The notes under the pieces are model-generated. The model was given only the letters and a program-made list of their open reading frames with translations. It did no database searches and had not been told where the DNA came from. The position numbers and the translations under genes were made by a program. Positions 13,401-25,826 of a stretch of DNA of 64,000 nucleotides are shown piece after piece (position 1 is the stretch's first letter; each line of letters starts with the position of its first letter). Origin of the DNA: Chlorophyllum brunneum (lineage: Eukaryota > Basidiomycota > Agaricomycetes > Agaricales > Agaricaceae); contig OY756144.1 of NCBI GenBank assembly GCA_963576785.1, positions 124,001 to 188,000 on the forward strand, written 5' to 3'.

Positions 13401-14232
13401 GTTTGAAAATAGTAAAAATCCACCTGATACGATGAATGGCAGAGTAGGTTGAAGGGCGACAGTTGAACATGAGGCATGTCTGCCTTGCGTCAGTGGCCGT
13501 AAGCAATTAGTGCTAAGAGGAGAAGGATTCAATGCAAGTATCATTTTTGCGTCCAAGTATTGGAGCCAAGAGAAAAGGTGTGGGAACAGGTCCATATCGG
13601 GATGCTTACAGGGGATGATAAGAAGGTCAGCAGAACGACAATGTGGGTAATTTGACGCCCATTATATGAGAAGCATTCTGGGGTTCGGGACTTGCAAGGA
13701 ACAGATACCAAGGTAGTGCAAGTGGATGGCGGGGATGCGGAAATGGAGAGATATTGGCTTGGTTGCGTGGCTGAAGGCTGGTTGGCATGCCCAAGAATGT
13801 TACGAGAGAATTGGGCGGTACCTGTTTCTGATGAGGGCCCTGCAGAGCCGAGCCCTTGATTCGTGGCTGGTATAGTGAGAAGCCCACAGTTCTTGACGCA
13901 AATGGGGACTCCACCGAGGGAGGGGACACTGGGCAGCGAATTTCCGTGGAAGGTGGATATGAGCTTGGCTGGTCTTGTCTGCCGGGGCAGTGTCCAGGAA
14001 CACGTGCCAAGCAGCTATTAATAATCTCCGGCAGGAACAAATATATAAACATTCAGCCGCTAGACTATACCCGCCTCAGGCTCAACCACTCCAAGTTTTC
14101 ATTTCCACCCCACCGCCTTTTCGGTGACCAGAGTGCTCTTATAAGGCCCCTTTCCCCTCAGCCTAGCAGGTCCTCTGCCTTTCCCCAGGCTATAGAACGG
14201 GTCTTGGGTCTGCCTTATCCACCAACGACGTC
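10426..14232. other. 3.8-kb gene-poor region
   Basis: No open frame longer than about 140 codons occurs, and none carries a recognisable motif. The longest (13627-14052, -) lies directly upstream of NHA1 in a pyrimidine-biased stretch that fits promoter and 5' UTR sequence. Homopolymer runs occur near 10940 and 12177. No RNA gene, transposon end or NLR relic was recognised. Its size is unusual next to the tightly packed KRE33-JEN1 pair. Confidence 0.45.
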
Positions 14233-17200
14233 ATGAATTTCCATCCTGTCAGTTTTCGCACCTCTCCTGGCATAATCTCATCGTTCATACCGTACAGTTT
14301 GAAGTTACGACTCCTCATATCATTTATGCCTGTCTTGGTGGTTTTATCGTCTTGGTCAGTAGCTTCCTCTCTCTGCTCCGCATGTGGCCGTCCTCACTGT
14401 CGCATAGTTTGGCATGTTCTCGCTTCTGCTGCGAGAGCGCGTGAGTCGCTTCTTTCATGCACGGTTCTCGACCCTTACACGCCGTGCTAGTTGTATATTG
14501 GTGAAGCATGCTGGGCATTCCTTTTCGGTGTAATTATAGGTGAGCCTTTCTCCACTCTGTTTTCGGCTACCGACCAATCCTCTTCACCAGGTCCCTATTG
14601 TGCAAACATCTTCGACCCACGCTCTTGGGGGAATGGAAATCCAGATGTCAGCAATGCCATTACTCTTGAATTCACTCGTGTCGTCCTTGCCATCGGAGTC
14701 TTTGCAATCGGAGTCGAGTTACCCAAAGCATACATGGCCCATCATTGGAAGAGTCTCTTCTTTTTGCTATTTCCAGTAATGACATGGGTATGTCCCTTGC
14801 TCCCTTTCCCTTCCATCATTCCGTTCAGCTATTGATCATGTGCACGCCATAGGGCTGGTTCGTCTCCGCTGGCCTTATATACGCTTTCATCCCAGGGCTC
14901 AGTTTCCTCTCGAGTCTAGCCGTTGCTGCCTGTTTGACACCGACAGACCCCATCCTAGCTGCCGCTGTTGTCGGTGGTAAATGGGCTGACAAGCACGTAC
15001 CTGCTCACATTCGCCATCTACTAGCGGCGGAGAGCGGATGTAACGATGGAGCAGCCTACCCCTTTCTATTCATTGCCCTCTATCTGACACTCGACAAAAA
15101 CACCGGGCACGCTATCCGTGATTGGTTCCTACTTCTATGGATTTGTGAGTTCGCTTTCGGCTGTGCTTTTTTTTTTTTTTTTTTGCTTGGAGTGCTGACG
15201 AGGTGCAGATCAGGTTATACTGGGTATCATCATCGGTGGTCTCCTTGGCTTTGCCTTTCGGCATCTTATGAAATTCTGTCAACGCCATGACCTCATCGAC
15301 AGACATTCTTATGTTGCCCAATATGTCTCACTCGCCATCCTGACCATAGGCGTTTGTTCCTTACTAGGGTCAGATGACCTTTTGGCTGCGTTCTCCTGTG
15401 GGACCGCTTTTGCGTGGGATGGGTTCTTCAATCAGAAAACAGAAGAGTCAGTCTTCAGCTCGGTTATCGATCTGTTGTTCAATGTCGCAGCCTTCGTCTT
15501 CGTTGGAGCTTGGATGCCTTTTGACAAGTTCCAAGACGCAGAGCTCACCCTCAGCGTCTGGCGGCTAATTGTCATCGCCATTCTAGTCCTGCTCTTGCGA
15601 CGCCTGCCCGTCATGATTGCTCTATACAAATTCATCCCTGACATCAAGACATTTCGGGAATCTTTATTTACTGGCCACTTCGGACCTATAGGCATCGGTA
15701 AGTCGATCGCTTCATAGCCTATTCCTACAGACTCTGATTAGATTTTTATCAATAGGTGCTGTTTTCATTTCTACGCTCGCTGCTGAAATTCTACACACTG
15801 GTCATGACGATGAAAGTGTTCCCTTCAATCCCCAAACTGAGCTTTTACGGCAAACCATCCAACCGATTGTCGCATTCATGGTTCTTTGCTCCATCACAAT
15901 TCATGGTCTTTCTATCCCTTCGTTCTCTCTTGGACGCCGCGTACACTCTGTGTCACGTACCTGGTCCAGAAGGGACACTACCGAAGCCATTCCGGATTGG
16001 ACGAACCAAACCCGCCGAGTCACACGCCCGGAAGAAGTCGTAATCAATAGGGATGATGTCGACATAATGGAGAAGGGGGAGTTGAGATCTGCCGGCGGTT
16101 CCACAGAAGAACAAAGGAAGACTAGGGAGTCCAGTAGTACGGACCTTCATCATGAAGAGAGTGAAGGACAGGTAAAGAAGGGTCGGAGGGCAGAGCGCCA
16201 GGACACAGACGAAGGGAGTGCCGAGACCAAGGTCAATGATCTCGTTGGCGAACACATGGGTAGCAGAAGGGAGGACTACCGGGAGGAGGCCGTCCCCGAT
16301 GGGGACGAAGAGTACATGGAATGGCTTGAACCCCGTCATCGGATCATCGAGCGAAGGCAGGGGCCCGGTACGGACGTGAGTTCATTCATTTATCTTGCTT
16401 TCCGTCTCTTAACGTGATCCATCAGGTGGACGTCGAGGTCACGGACGAAGGTAATGAAGAAGCGGCTACTTCGACTTCGAGCCTGCGACACCTTGCTTCA
16501 AGGAGTAAACAGCGCGGATATGAAAAGAAGTCACAGAAAGCTGCGTCAACAGCTCATAGGGATCTTGAGAAGGCCGAACGTGCTGGGAAAAACATCGAAG
16601 AATGGATGAAGGGGAAAGTCGCAACAGGTAGAGGAAGGGACACAACACCTATACCCTCATCTTCCAGCAAACCGAGCGGGAATGACGATGATGAGGAAGG
16701 CTGGGCCTCCGAGACGAGCGATACTGGCCAATCAATTGCTGGCACAAGTTCAAGTGCAGGATCGTCTACGATTGTAAAAGCTGAAGGAAAGAAGCGTTCG
16801 CGAGGATTCGGAATCAGTAGAAAAGGTCGCCGAAGAATCTCGCTTCGGCGATCAATAACAGCTGGCCACGTGATCCGTCGTGCGAATGGAAGTGATGATG
16901 GTGAGGAAAGTCGTGGGCGCAGCGGTTTAGTGGGCACGAGTCGGTCACACTTGCTTGCTCCGTATTCGGGACCGGGATCAAGGGAGGGGTCAGCCATCAA
17001 TCAACGGTTACAGAGCATCCGAGTACAGGCGTCTCGGTCACCGACGAGAGATGCTTCACCATCGCGCAGCGTGAGATTTGTTGATGATCCAGGGGATAAT
17101 AACACTCTCAGCGCGAGAACTTCGAGAGTATGGGGTGATGTTGCGTTGACTTCACCGAGAACGACGGAGGCACCTGCGAGTCCAAGTGGCCTCGAGAAGA

Positions 17201-17250
17201 CAGAGAGTAGTGGAAGTTCGAATGGGAGTGCGAGTGGTGGGAAAAGATAG
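14233..17250 (+). CDS. NHA1: Plasma-membrane Na+,K+/H+ antiporter (Nha1/Sod2 type)
   Basis: Nine exons (14233-14247, 14298-14354, 14408-14440, 14491-14539, 14591-14787, 14853-15144, 15209-15697, 15756-16375, 16426-17250) sum to 2,577 nt, giving 858 residues. The start is MNFHP-FEVTTPHIIYACLGGF, the usual Nha1 opening. The membrane part (residues 1 to about 440) has the fungal CPA1 features LYIGEACWAFLFGVIIGPYC, FTRVVLAIGVFAIGVELP, CLTPTDPILAAAVVGGKWA (the TDP ion-site motif) and ESGCNDGAAYPF (the N-D motif). The remaining half is a long charged, Ser-rich cytoplasmic tail (EEGWASETSDTGQS, KRSRGFGISRKGRRRISLRR), which in this family tunes activity and signalling. It exports Na+ and K+ in exchange for protons. 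The 15145-15208 intron contains a long T run. A short first exon of five codons is odd but gives perfect phase. Confidence 0.92.
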
Positions 17251-18229
17251 TTGATTGTTGGGACGGGGGGGGTGGTGGGGGTAGTGGGGTTGTTATGATT
17301 TTGATGATGTTACGTGTTGCCTTGTTTTTGTTTTTGGGGTCTTGATGTTCCCGCTGTCGAGCTTGTTATGTTTCAAGTCATCGACACGCGATGGGGGGGA
17401 CGACGACACCCAGAGTAAAACAGGGGGGTGTCTGGGTGGAGGTAAAAGTAGCGCAAGAGCAGGTTTTTTTTTAAAAAAAAACCACGTATTATCGCTTTGA
17501 TACCGTGCTTAGGAGGTGTAGACAATCTCTTTCAAATTCCACTATCAGCATATATCTTGTACTCATGTGTAACAATTATGAATCGTTCTTTTTTCTTTCT
17601 TTCTCCATCCATGCCTATAGTTGTTTTCTGTAGCGTAGTTTTCTTTTTATATCGTTGAGAGTATATATATATCAGCTGAATGCGATGCAGCAGTGGAAAT
17701 GGGAATGTTGGATACGAAGATTGGCTATGCCGGGGCTTGTATTGTGACACGTGAAGGATAAAGGTAATTGAGAAATGAGATTTAAAGCGCTTGGGTGTTG
17801 GGTTTTTGTGTTATTTGGGTTGTGAGAGACCCGAGGTGTGGGAAGAAAAAGGGAGCAGTGAGGAGGAATTGGGAAGTGATGCCGTTAGTCAAGGAGACGA
17901 CGTGAAGGTATCGAATGACAACGATTAGGTGGTCTGGTACTTTATGGGCTTTGGTGGGTTACCAACAACGAGTGTCCTCCGGAGTTGGAGGTCGTGATCA
18001 GTTCTTGGAGTGGGATGAACAAAGTGAGAGATGGATCAAAAAGAGATGAATATCGGTCTGTGTATGAAGTCGAAATTGATACTGCCGTGAAATTCGTTGT
18101 GCATGTAGAGAGTTGTTGGAGTGGTGTGAGGTCGCCAGTGCATTGGTACGAGTGAAACGTTGACACAGAGGACGTCGGATGCATATTGTACGATAAATCA
18201 TGCCAAATGAATACAACGCCGCTTTCTTG
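17251..18229. other. NHA1 3' flank, no gene seen
   Basis: G-rich then AT-rich sequence follows the NHA1 stop, suited to a 3' UTR. Open frames on the minus strand (17532-17750, 17942-18216) have no recognisable motif. I see no RNA gene. Confidence 0.4.
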
Positions 18230-18480
18230 ATTTTTCCTACGCCAGAACTAGCTTGCTATACCGCCATCATTCAGACTGCTTCCTGGCTGGGCACCCCCGA
18301 GTCATCCTAAAACAAGTGGCATTCATGCAATTGCCCACCATGATTGGTCGGTTTCACGATGGCATGGAGCAGCATAGCTCCGGGCCTCTTCAAGGCGCTC
18401 ACAATTTCGTCAATAAAGACACTTCCATCATCCAGAATTCTATGTCAGGCGAGACGGTGAACATAGTATTCAAAAGAAGA
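18230..18480 (+). pseudogene. Orphan relic of the NLR-family N-terminal exons
   Basis: The segment around 18370-18470 reads MEQHSSGPLQGAHNFVNKD and then SIIQNSMSGET. This matches the N-terminal motif exon of the NLR genes at 36.5, 37.8 and 40.7 kb (for example EQPSFGPLQGAHDFI and MSGET). DNA similarity to the complete NLR at 40.6 kb begins upstream, in a stretch with TTTTTCCTACGCCAGAA here and TTATTCCTACGCCGAAG there. A splice-donor-like GTGAACATAG follows GAGACG at the position where the complete genes have their second donor. No NACHT sequence follows: the frame drifts and stops at 18648. I read it as a dispersed, truncated copy about 17-22 kb from the main array. Confidence 0.65.
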
Positions 18481-18648
18481 TCACTTTCAAGTTGGAATAC
18501 GCTCAGTATACTGCGATTCAAAAAAATACTCCCCCTGAATATGCTCGATTTTATGAGACGTATTTATCAGCCATATCCCATATCCTTGCAAGGAAAGGTG
18601 GAGAGAAGGGGTTTTTGTGTAGTTGATGATGCACTCGACTGGGGATGA

Positions 18649-20194
18649 AAGAGCAGGGGTCGGAGGGAGGTAATTTTAAACCACATTTAGCAATTATGAG
18701 TCTTTTTTTTTTTTCTCTCTTCATCTCCATTGTAAACCTGATCGTTTACACCCACACGTGACTAACTAACGAGGAACAATAGTTATATAAAGGTACATAA
18801 TAATATATAGCTCTTCTCTTCCTTTTTCCCTCTGATTATCTATAATCCTTTCTCTGTATATTTCCTGATACGCGTATCCCTCATAATAATACGACCGAGA
18901 ACACTCCCCTAGCGTGATCGTAAGTAACTTTCCTAGTGAGCCTACGGGCTTTCATCCATGTTTATCGTTGTTTCTCTAGGGTAGTTTTGTTCTAAATCAT
19001 TGCTTCGCACTAAGGCCGTGGTTTTGTCAGCCCTGTATCCAGGGGTGCACCTAAGTACAACGGGCGCCCTAACGCAGTCCCTCCAGGTATGCTACACTTA
19101 AATCAAAGGACGTACCTACTAACTTCCACGCTTGTCCTAACAAAGATAATGTGTTGATGCGCAGAGATCATTCAATATATGTCCAACCGTCAAGAATGAG
19201 TGAAAGACCACTTGATTGTATACAAAGTACACGCAAAACAATCCTTCTATTTCACACTGATGTTACTTATCACGAGTTTCACGAAGACGCCAAGAATTTA
19301 CATGTACTGTTTGGCAGATGGTGAGACGTGGGGGGTTTAATTTTAACCATGAATAGTTATACTCTATTCATCATTTTCGAATCCGGGAGTGTGCCATGTC
19401 AGCTCTTAGTGGTCAAATTGACGGGGCGTGTGCTACAAGAAGAGTACTTCGCGTAGCAGGATCAAAGTTTGAAAGTCAGTAACTCGGAGATACAGGTTGG
19501 ATGTATCGTTAGGCAATACCCGCAGCAGAGAGCCTCAACCATCTACGATACACAGGTAGCTCTATGCAGGTGGGAGAGTGGAGAGATTAAATAGAAATAG
19601 GAAAGAGTGGTTCATCATTCCCCCCTAGTTCTTAGCCTTGCAATCCATCACCAAAGATGAAGACGGTTTTCTTTGAATAGGGCAAGGGAAAGCCGCCAAG
19701 AGATGGTGATAATTGCGGATTTGACGATATCGATGAGGTTGACTCCGAGTAAGAGGGCTTTCCAATGATGACGTGGGTTCTGCGTGAAACTTCGAAGTGC
19801 TCGTTACTCTGTAAACACACCCTGCATCTCATTGATGAAAGTGTAAGTGATCTTGACCACTATGCTCCATGTACTGCGATGGGTATATGAGCATCCTGTT
19901 GTTCGTCTTTATCAATGACGATATGCTCCCCTGAGATATGCAATCTTAAGTCTGCGTGCCAAATTGCTACTCTCAGCGGGGAAGGATGGGAAACTGGACA
20001 AAGATGACGTGTGTGGATTTGATCTCAGCGGAAGCGGGCTATTTGGAGTAGCCCACTGCCTTCTCCGTCCCGATAGATTGAATCGTCTGCAAACGAGTGT
20101 CAAATCGTTCAGAACAATCTGCCATCTTGCCTTTATTTAAGAGTCGTTATGGTTCCAAGTAGCAAGGGAGGCATCTCCATCCCAGGCCCACACC
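18649..20194. other. Gene-poor stretch with a possible old LTR-like segment
   Basis: No coding frame is supportable. Between about 18731 and 19085 the sequence has a look common in solo LTRs: an opening TGTAAACCTGATCGTTTACA, then TATATAAAG, then CT-rich runs and ATACGCGTATCC. I found no second copy and no target duplication, so this is only suggestive. TTTATTTAAG at about 20131-20140, 55-65 bp before the next ATG, is a candidate TATA-like element of the reductase gene. Confidence 0.3.
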
Positions 20195-23100
20195 ATGTCC
20201 CCCGTTCTTGCAGGCAGCACCTTCATCCGTGCTCTCCTCAACTTGGGCTACGGTAATGACCATCCGAATGGTATAAACACCCTTCCAGACCTCGTGAAAT
20301 TCGCGGCCAAACACAATCCGGACCATATTTTCGGTCAGCAGCTTCGAGTTGATAAACCAACAAACCCCTGCGTCATCACTTTCTCCGAGTTCGCTTCTGC
20401 CGTTGAGCGTGCTTCAGCATGGCTTGTAGGCGTCGGTGCAACCACGGGTCGCACCGACCGTGAAACCAAGATCCCTCCTGTCGCCCTCCTCCTTGGCAGT
20501 GATATTACCCTCTTCATTTACATGTGTGCACTGTTGAGGATTGGTACTCCTGTACGCCGATTACCTATCAATAAAATTTTGCTTCTTATCATCGTCTACT
20601 CACATAGGTACTCGTTATATCCGCTCGCTTAACCCCTGTTGCCATCCTACACTTGTTGAAGAAGACCAACCCGAGCGCCCTTCTTGTCTCTGGACAGGTT
20701 TCTCATGCAGTCGAGGAAACGGTCGAAATCCACAAACGGGATAACCCTGAGGGCTTTGTGTACCCTCAGCTCATAGATTCAATTGGCTACGAGAGTTTCC
20801 TCACTCCCAGAGGTGCCCTCGCTGAACTTCCTACCCCTCCCAGATACCCCGTCTTTGATCCACACGATATAAATGCTTTCATCTTACATTCCTCGGGTAC
20901 CACGGGTCTTCCAAAGCCAATTGCTCACAATCAGACCTATCCTCTCATCTACGCTGCTTGCCATCGTTTCCCGGATCAGAAAGAACCATTCCGATATCAA
21001 GTCTCTACTCTACCATTATATCATGTACGTATCTGGGCGTTACCTCTTCATTCATCTCGTGATGACGTTATCCAGGGCTTTGGTCTACTGGCTCCTAGCC
21101 TTTCCCTATCAATTGGCATTCCGTTCGTTTTACCGCCGGCGACCACTATCCCCACAGGGAAGAGCACACTTACTATGCTCGAGGCCTCTGGAGCTCGTTA
21201 CATGCTCTCCGTCCCTTCGATTCTTGAGGATATTTTGAGGCTTCCAGGACAGGCAGGCTTGGAGGCTCTGCGGGAGCTTGAGGTGTTAGCTATTGGTGGT
21301 GCTGCAATGAAAGAGAATGTTGGTCAGGAATTGGTTGACAACGGAGTCAAGCTCCTGAACCATTGGGGTGAGCACATCCAATCTTTCCTAGTCATAATAT
21401 GAACCTCGTCTCTTTCTAGGTGCTACTGAGATTGGCGCTATCGCTCCAATTGAACGGGTTCCTCGTGGCTATGACTGGCATTATTTGATGCCCCGTACCG
21501 ATATGGGTCTCCGTTTCGTTCCATTGGAAGACGGCAGCAACGTCTACCGTCTAATTGGTCGTGCTCCCGGTTGGACTGAAGATTTCATCGTCCAAGATCT
21601 CCTCGAAGCACATCCCCAGAACAACAAGCACGTCAAGATTTTGGGTCGTGCTGATGACCTCATAGTTCTTGCCACTGGTGAGAAGATTCGTCCTACAACC
21701 ATAGAGCAAGCCGTCTCCGAGCATCCTGATGTCAAGGATGTTCTCGCGTTCGGTCAAGGCCAAACATTTCTCGGTCTCATTGTTGAGTTGAAGGGTAGCT
21801 CAACTTGGGACTTCAACGATCCTGACGCACTCGAGGTTCTCCGCTTCTCGATCGACCCTTATCTTGAGAAAGGTAACTCCTTCATGGATGCTCATGGCAA
21901 GATCACTCGCGACATGTTGGTGTTCACTCGCCAGGATAGTGAGCGCCGCCTCCTCCGATCCGATAAGGGCAGTTTTGTACGAAAGGCCAACTGGGCTTTC
22001 TTCGAACCAGAAATTAAAGAGGCTTATGAGCGCGCCGGTCTCCTCAGTGCCACTCCCCTTCCTCTACCCTCTGTCGATAACGGCGAAGCACTTTTAACTG
22101 CCATCCGGAACCATGTCCAAGTTGTCTCTCACCCAGCTACCATCTCCGCCAATAATGATACCGTTGACTTCTTCGAGATAGGAATGGACAGTCTCCAAGC
22201 CACTCGTCTCCGCCGTGCAATCCTCAACGACCTCAAAGTGACCCGGCGTCTTCCCGTCCTCATCGGGGACTTCGACTCCGACTTCATTTTCGAGAATTCT
22301 TCCACACTCAAGCTTTACAATGCGGTCAAAGGAGTTATGGAGGGAGTCTATAACTCCGACGGAGAGGCTAAGGAAACCAAGAGAGTTAGGGCTATGGAGG
22401 AGATGGTTGAGAAGTACCGCCAAGAACTTGCATCTTATGCCAACCTTGCTGCGGAGGCTCGTGAGAAGAGGAAGACCAACTCGAGCGATTATGATAACCG
22501 TAAGGTTGTCCTGTTGACTGGGTCTACCGGTAGTTTGGGATGCTTCTTGCTTGCCCGCATTGCTAGTGATGAGACTGTCAAGAAGGTTTACTGTTTGAAC
22601 CGTGCTACATCGGGCACTGACGTTCGTCAGAGACAAATTAGTTTTATGAAGAAGAGAGGAGCGGAACTTGATGAGAAATATTGGGAGAAGGTTGAGGTTC
22701 TCGAGTCTGAGCCTAGCAAGGAAGATTTAGGTCTCGGGGAGGCTAAATACGATGAGGTATGTTAATTTATGGAATGGTTTGACATGATTTTTTGCTCATA
22801 AGTCTCTATTGCTAGCTCATCGGTATTACTCACGTCATCCACAATGCCTGGCCCGTCAATTTCAACCGCAGCCTTGGGTCCTTCGAACTTCACCTCAAGG
22901 CCCTCTCTAACATTTTCCGCCTTGGCATTCAGAGCGCTGGTACCCGCCCAGTCAACGCTGAGCCCACTCGTGTCCTCTTCGCCTCTTCCATCGCAGTGGC
23001 CAGTCGTTTCCCTCTCCTCAATCCCGGAGGTCCTCTCGAGGTACCCGAAATTCCTTTGAACGCTATCAATAGTGCCGAGTTCGGTTACCCCGAAGCTAAA

Positions 23101-23700
23101 TGGGTTGGCGAACGTATCGGTATAATTGCAGACGAGTTGTACGGCCAAGATGATGCTCTGGTCAAGGGTTCCAGTGTTCGTATTGGCCAGATGACGGGTC
23201 CCGAAGGATCCGGTGCTTGGAACGAGAACGAGCACTTCCCTCTCTTAGTCCACTCATCTGCCATGCTCAAGGCCGTCCCGGAACTAAATGGTTCCTTGTC
23301 TTGGATCCCTGTAAACAGAGCAGGTGATGCTATCACCGAAATGCTCTTCGCCAAGAACTTTAGATCCATTTTCCATATGGAAAATCCATCTCGTCAATCT
23401 TGGGAAGGCCTCATTGAAAACTTGGCACTCGCTTTGGGTGATGGGTCCCAGCCTCTACCAACAATTCCTTTCAGTACGTGGTTGGAAAAGGTCAAGGCTG
23501 CCGGAGAAAACAAGATCCCGGCTTACAGGGTACTCAATTTCTTGAAGAATGATTTCGTTCGTATGTCGAGTGGTGTTGTCATTTTGAGAACTGCAGAGAC
23601 CAAATTCGAGTCTCCGACTTTGGTGAAGAGCACTGCGATTGATAGGAAACACTTGGAGGAGTATATCGCTTATTGGAAGAAGGTGGGAGCTATGGTATAG
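20195..23700 (+). CDS. Adenylate-forming reductase (A-T-R, NRPS-like)
   Basis: Five exons (20195-20551, 20608-21024, 21076-21367, 21420-22756, 22816-23700) sum to 3,288 nt, giving 1,095 residues. Domain order: adenylation (residues about 20-560; HSSGTTGLPKPIAHNQ is the AMP-binding core, then LNHWGATEIGAI and ILGRADDLIVLATGEKI); carrier (about 610-690; DFFEIGMDSLQATRLRRA, whose Ser takes phosphopantetheine); and a thioester reductase of the extended SDR type (about 750-1095; LLTGSTGSLGCFLL for NADPH, THVIHNAWPVNFN, and the catalytic YPEAK). Such enzymes activate a carboxylic acid with ATP and reduce it to an aldehyde. There is no condensation domain. It differs from Lys2 aminoadipate reductase in its short N-terminus. 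Substrate unknown; aryl or small keto acids are usual in basidiomycete relatives. No tailoring genes sit beside it. Confidence 0.92.
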
Positions 23701-24496
23701 ATGTGATTTGTTGGAGGATGAGTGGACGGTATTAGATTTATGACTGTAATTTTTCTCAGTTTGTACAATATAGAACCAATGTAGAATGTTATTTAGTCAA
23801 TAGATAAGTAGAACTTTGAGACGCGGCGTGCGGATTACAACAAACGAATTTGTTGGACCCTTTTCCCCTTCTAGTCAAACATTCCATAATAGGACACACA
23901 GCTACAATTAGGCCAAAACAAAAGGCCCGAGCGGTCAAAATAAATAAATCCAGGAAAATTGTCGTAAACCTAACCGAAGCCTTGTCTACTGTGCTCGTCG
24001 GGCTGGGGCGGGGACCCTGTCGATGATATGATAACGGGCGTCTGATTGAGCTTCCAAGCTATTAATAAATGTTCTCGACTTACACCAGCCCCACATTCGA
24101 GAGCCTGGGACAATCCTCACGAGGTCAAGCTTAAGGCTTCTGGCCGGGTTATTCTTGCAGCGAGCCATTCTTATGCCAACAGCATGGCTTTCGAATTGGA
24201 GTCGTCCGGAAGCGAGCAGTAGTAGCTGTGGGAAGATGTGGTGCAAGCGGGCCAGAGTGACGTTTTGAATGTTGAACATGCTCGTTCCCTGAGCCCCCGG
24301 CGCTAAAAACTGACAGGAAATGGAAATCCTTGTCAGAAACCGGTTTGAGCTCTTTCCCTCCGCTCTTTCATGTCCCCACTCCATTAATCCTCCTTCCTCA
24401 GTCTCCCTATCGCTTGTCCAACTTTCCTACCCGTGAATTCGTGTACTTCTCACTCCTATCTCTGTAATTCTGTGAAAACACCTCCGAAACTCCGAA
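23701..24496. other. Intergenic region, reductase 3' UTR and SHO1 promoter
   Basis: The first part is AT-rich (near 23740-23820), fitting 3' end formation of the reductase. CT-rich sequence before 24497 fits a fungal promoter. A 132-codon minus-strand frame (23986-24384) has no recognisable motif and lies in the SHO1 upstream region, so I do not call it. Confidence 0.45.
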
Positions 24497-25826
24497 ATGG
24501 CTCGGGCTTCTGAATTACGGGCTTCTGAATTCATTGATGACGGCGGTCCAGCATATCCTTCCTTGGATTACTCAAGATCCTTAGGAAAGAGCTACATTTT
24601 CCTTGCGTCTCTCTTTCTGTCAGTCGTATGTACTATATGTTTTGATGTAACGCTATCGGAATTACTCACACGTGCTCGCAATTAGGTTGCTTGGTTGATT
24701 TCCCTTATTTCCCAAGCCTTCGTAACAGCACATCGTACGTGTTCTTCTTTACACCCCCAAAAAACTTGCTCATTCTTGGCTCTTCAGTTGGCAATGGCTC
24801 CATTGGGACTCTCTGGTTCGGAATCATCCTCCAGCTCGGCGTTATCCTGGGCCTTGTCCATTCCCTCTTCAGCGACACCCTCTTCCAATACGGCATTTCT
24901 ATCGCCATTTTCGCCGCTTTAGCAACATCCTTTGGTGCGCAAGGCGTCAATCTCAACGTCTTTTTCGGCACATCAGCCCAGAAAGCCGTTGCTGCTGGTT
25001 GGATTATCACCTGTATCGTTGACGTTGTTTGGATCCTCATCCTCTCCTCTGAACCTTCCTCCTTCGTCTATCGTTATGTCGCAACCAATGGTCGGGTACG
25101 AAATCATCCAATGCAAGCGAATGGTGCTGTCCAAAACGTATCCACCAACTTGGATGCATTCGCTCAGAAGTATAACACGGGTGTTCCATCCGAACATCCG
25201 CAGCAGAGTGTCGCTCCAGGTAGTATGGCTGGTAGCATGGCTGGAAGTGGTGGAGTCAGGATGTCAGGAGTTCGAGGCAACTCGGGTGTTGATCCCGAGG
25301 CTCAGAAACGTAGATCAGCTGGTATATGGAGCACCCCACCCCAGACGCCAGGTGGAGCCGGCTCGATGAGGGATGTACCACCCGTACCCGAATCCGCCGC
25401 GAATGATCCGCCAGTAGAACTCAGTGACATCGGGGCTGGTACAAGAGCAACATCCGATTCGAACGTGGATCCGAATAGACCAGCTAGTACTTCTCGTACC
25501 ACGACCGATGTCACTCCAATGCCTCAGGGGCCTCCTCGGGCTTTAGCGCTCTTCGATTGTGAGTTCCAGTGAACGGATAACATCTTATCCTTTGCTGATC
25601 CCCGACTTTTCACCAGATACTGCATCACCTGCCGACGCCTATGAGATATCGTTCAAAAAGGGAGAGGTCCTGGATGTCATTGACTCATCGGGGAAGTGGT
25701 GGGAAGCGATTAAGGCCGACGGGTCGAAAGGCAGTAAGTAAACTCCTGGGGGTTCAAACTAGAGTGCGTTTTTCACTGATTTTCATTCCCGCAGTTGCTC
25801 CATCCAACTATCTCAAGCTCATGTAA
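24497..25826 (+). CDS. SHO1: High-osmolarity sensor Sho1
   Basis: Five exons (24497-24625, 24686-24734, 24788-25558, 25617-25733, 25795-25826) sum to 1,098 nt, giving 365 residues. Four membrane spans fill residues about 30-160 (SYIFLASLFLSVVAWLISLI, LWFGIILQLGVILGLVHSLF, YGISIAIFAALATSFGAQGV, AAGWIITCIVDVVWILILS). A Ser/Pro/Gly-rich linker follows, then a C-terminal SH3 domain (ALFDYTASPADAYEISFKKG, EVLDVIDSSGKWWEAI, IAPSNYLKLM). This order is diagnostic for Sho1, the plasma-membrane osmosensor/scaffold that binds the MAPKK Pbs2 through its SH3 domain and feeds the HOG pathway. Three introns split spans 1-2 and the SH3 domain and all close in frame; a fourth precedes the final ten codons. 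Confidence 0.95.

Noticed and set aside
13627..14052. 141-codon minus-strand frame upstream of NHA1
   Set aside because: Pro/Ser-rich composition, no motif and position in the NHA1 promoter.
23986..24384. 132-codon minus-strand frame upstream of SHO1
   Set aside because: No motif; lies in the SHO1 promoter region.
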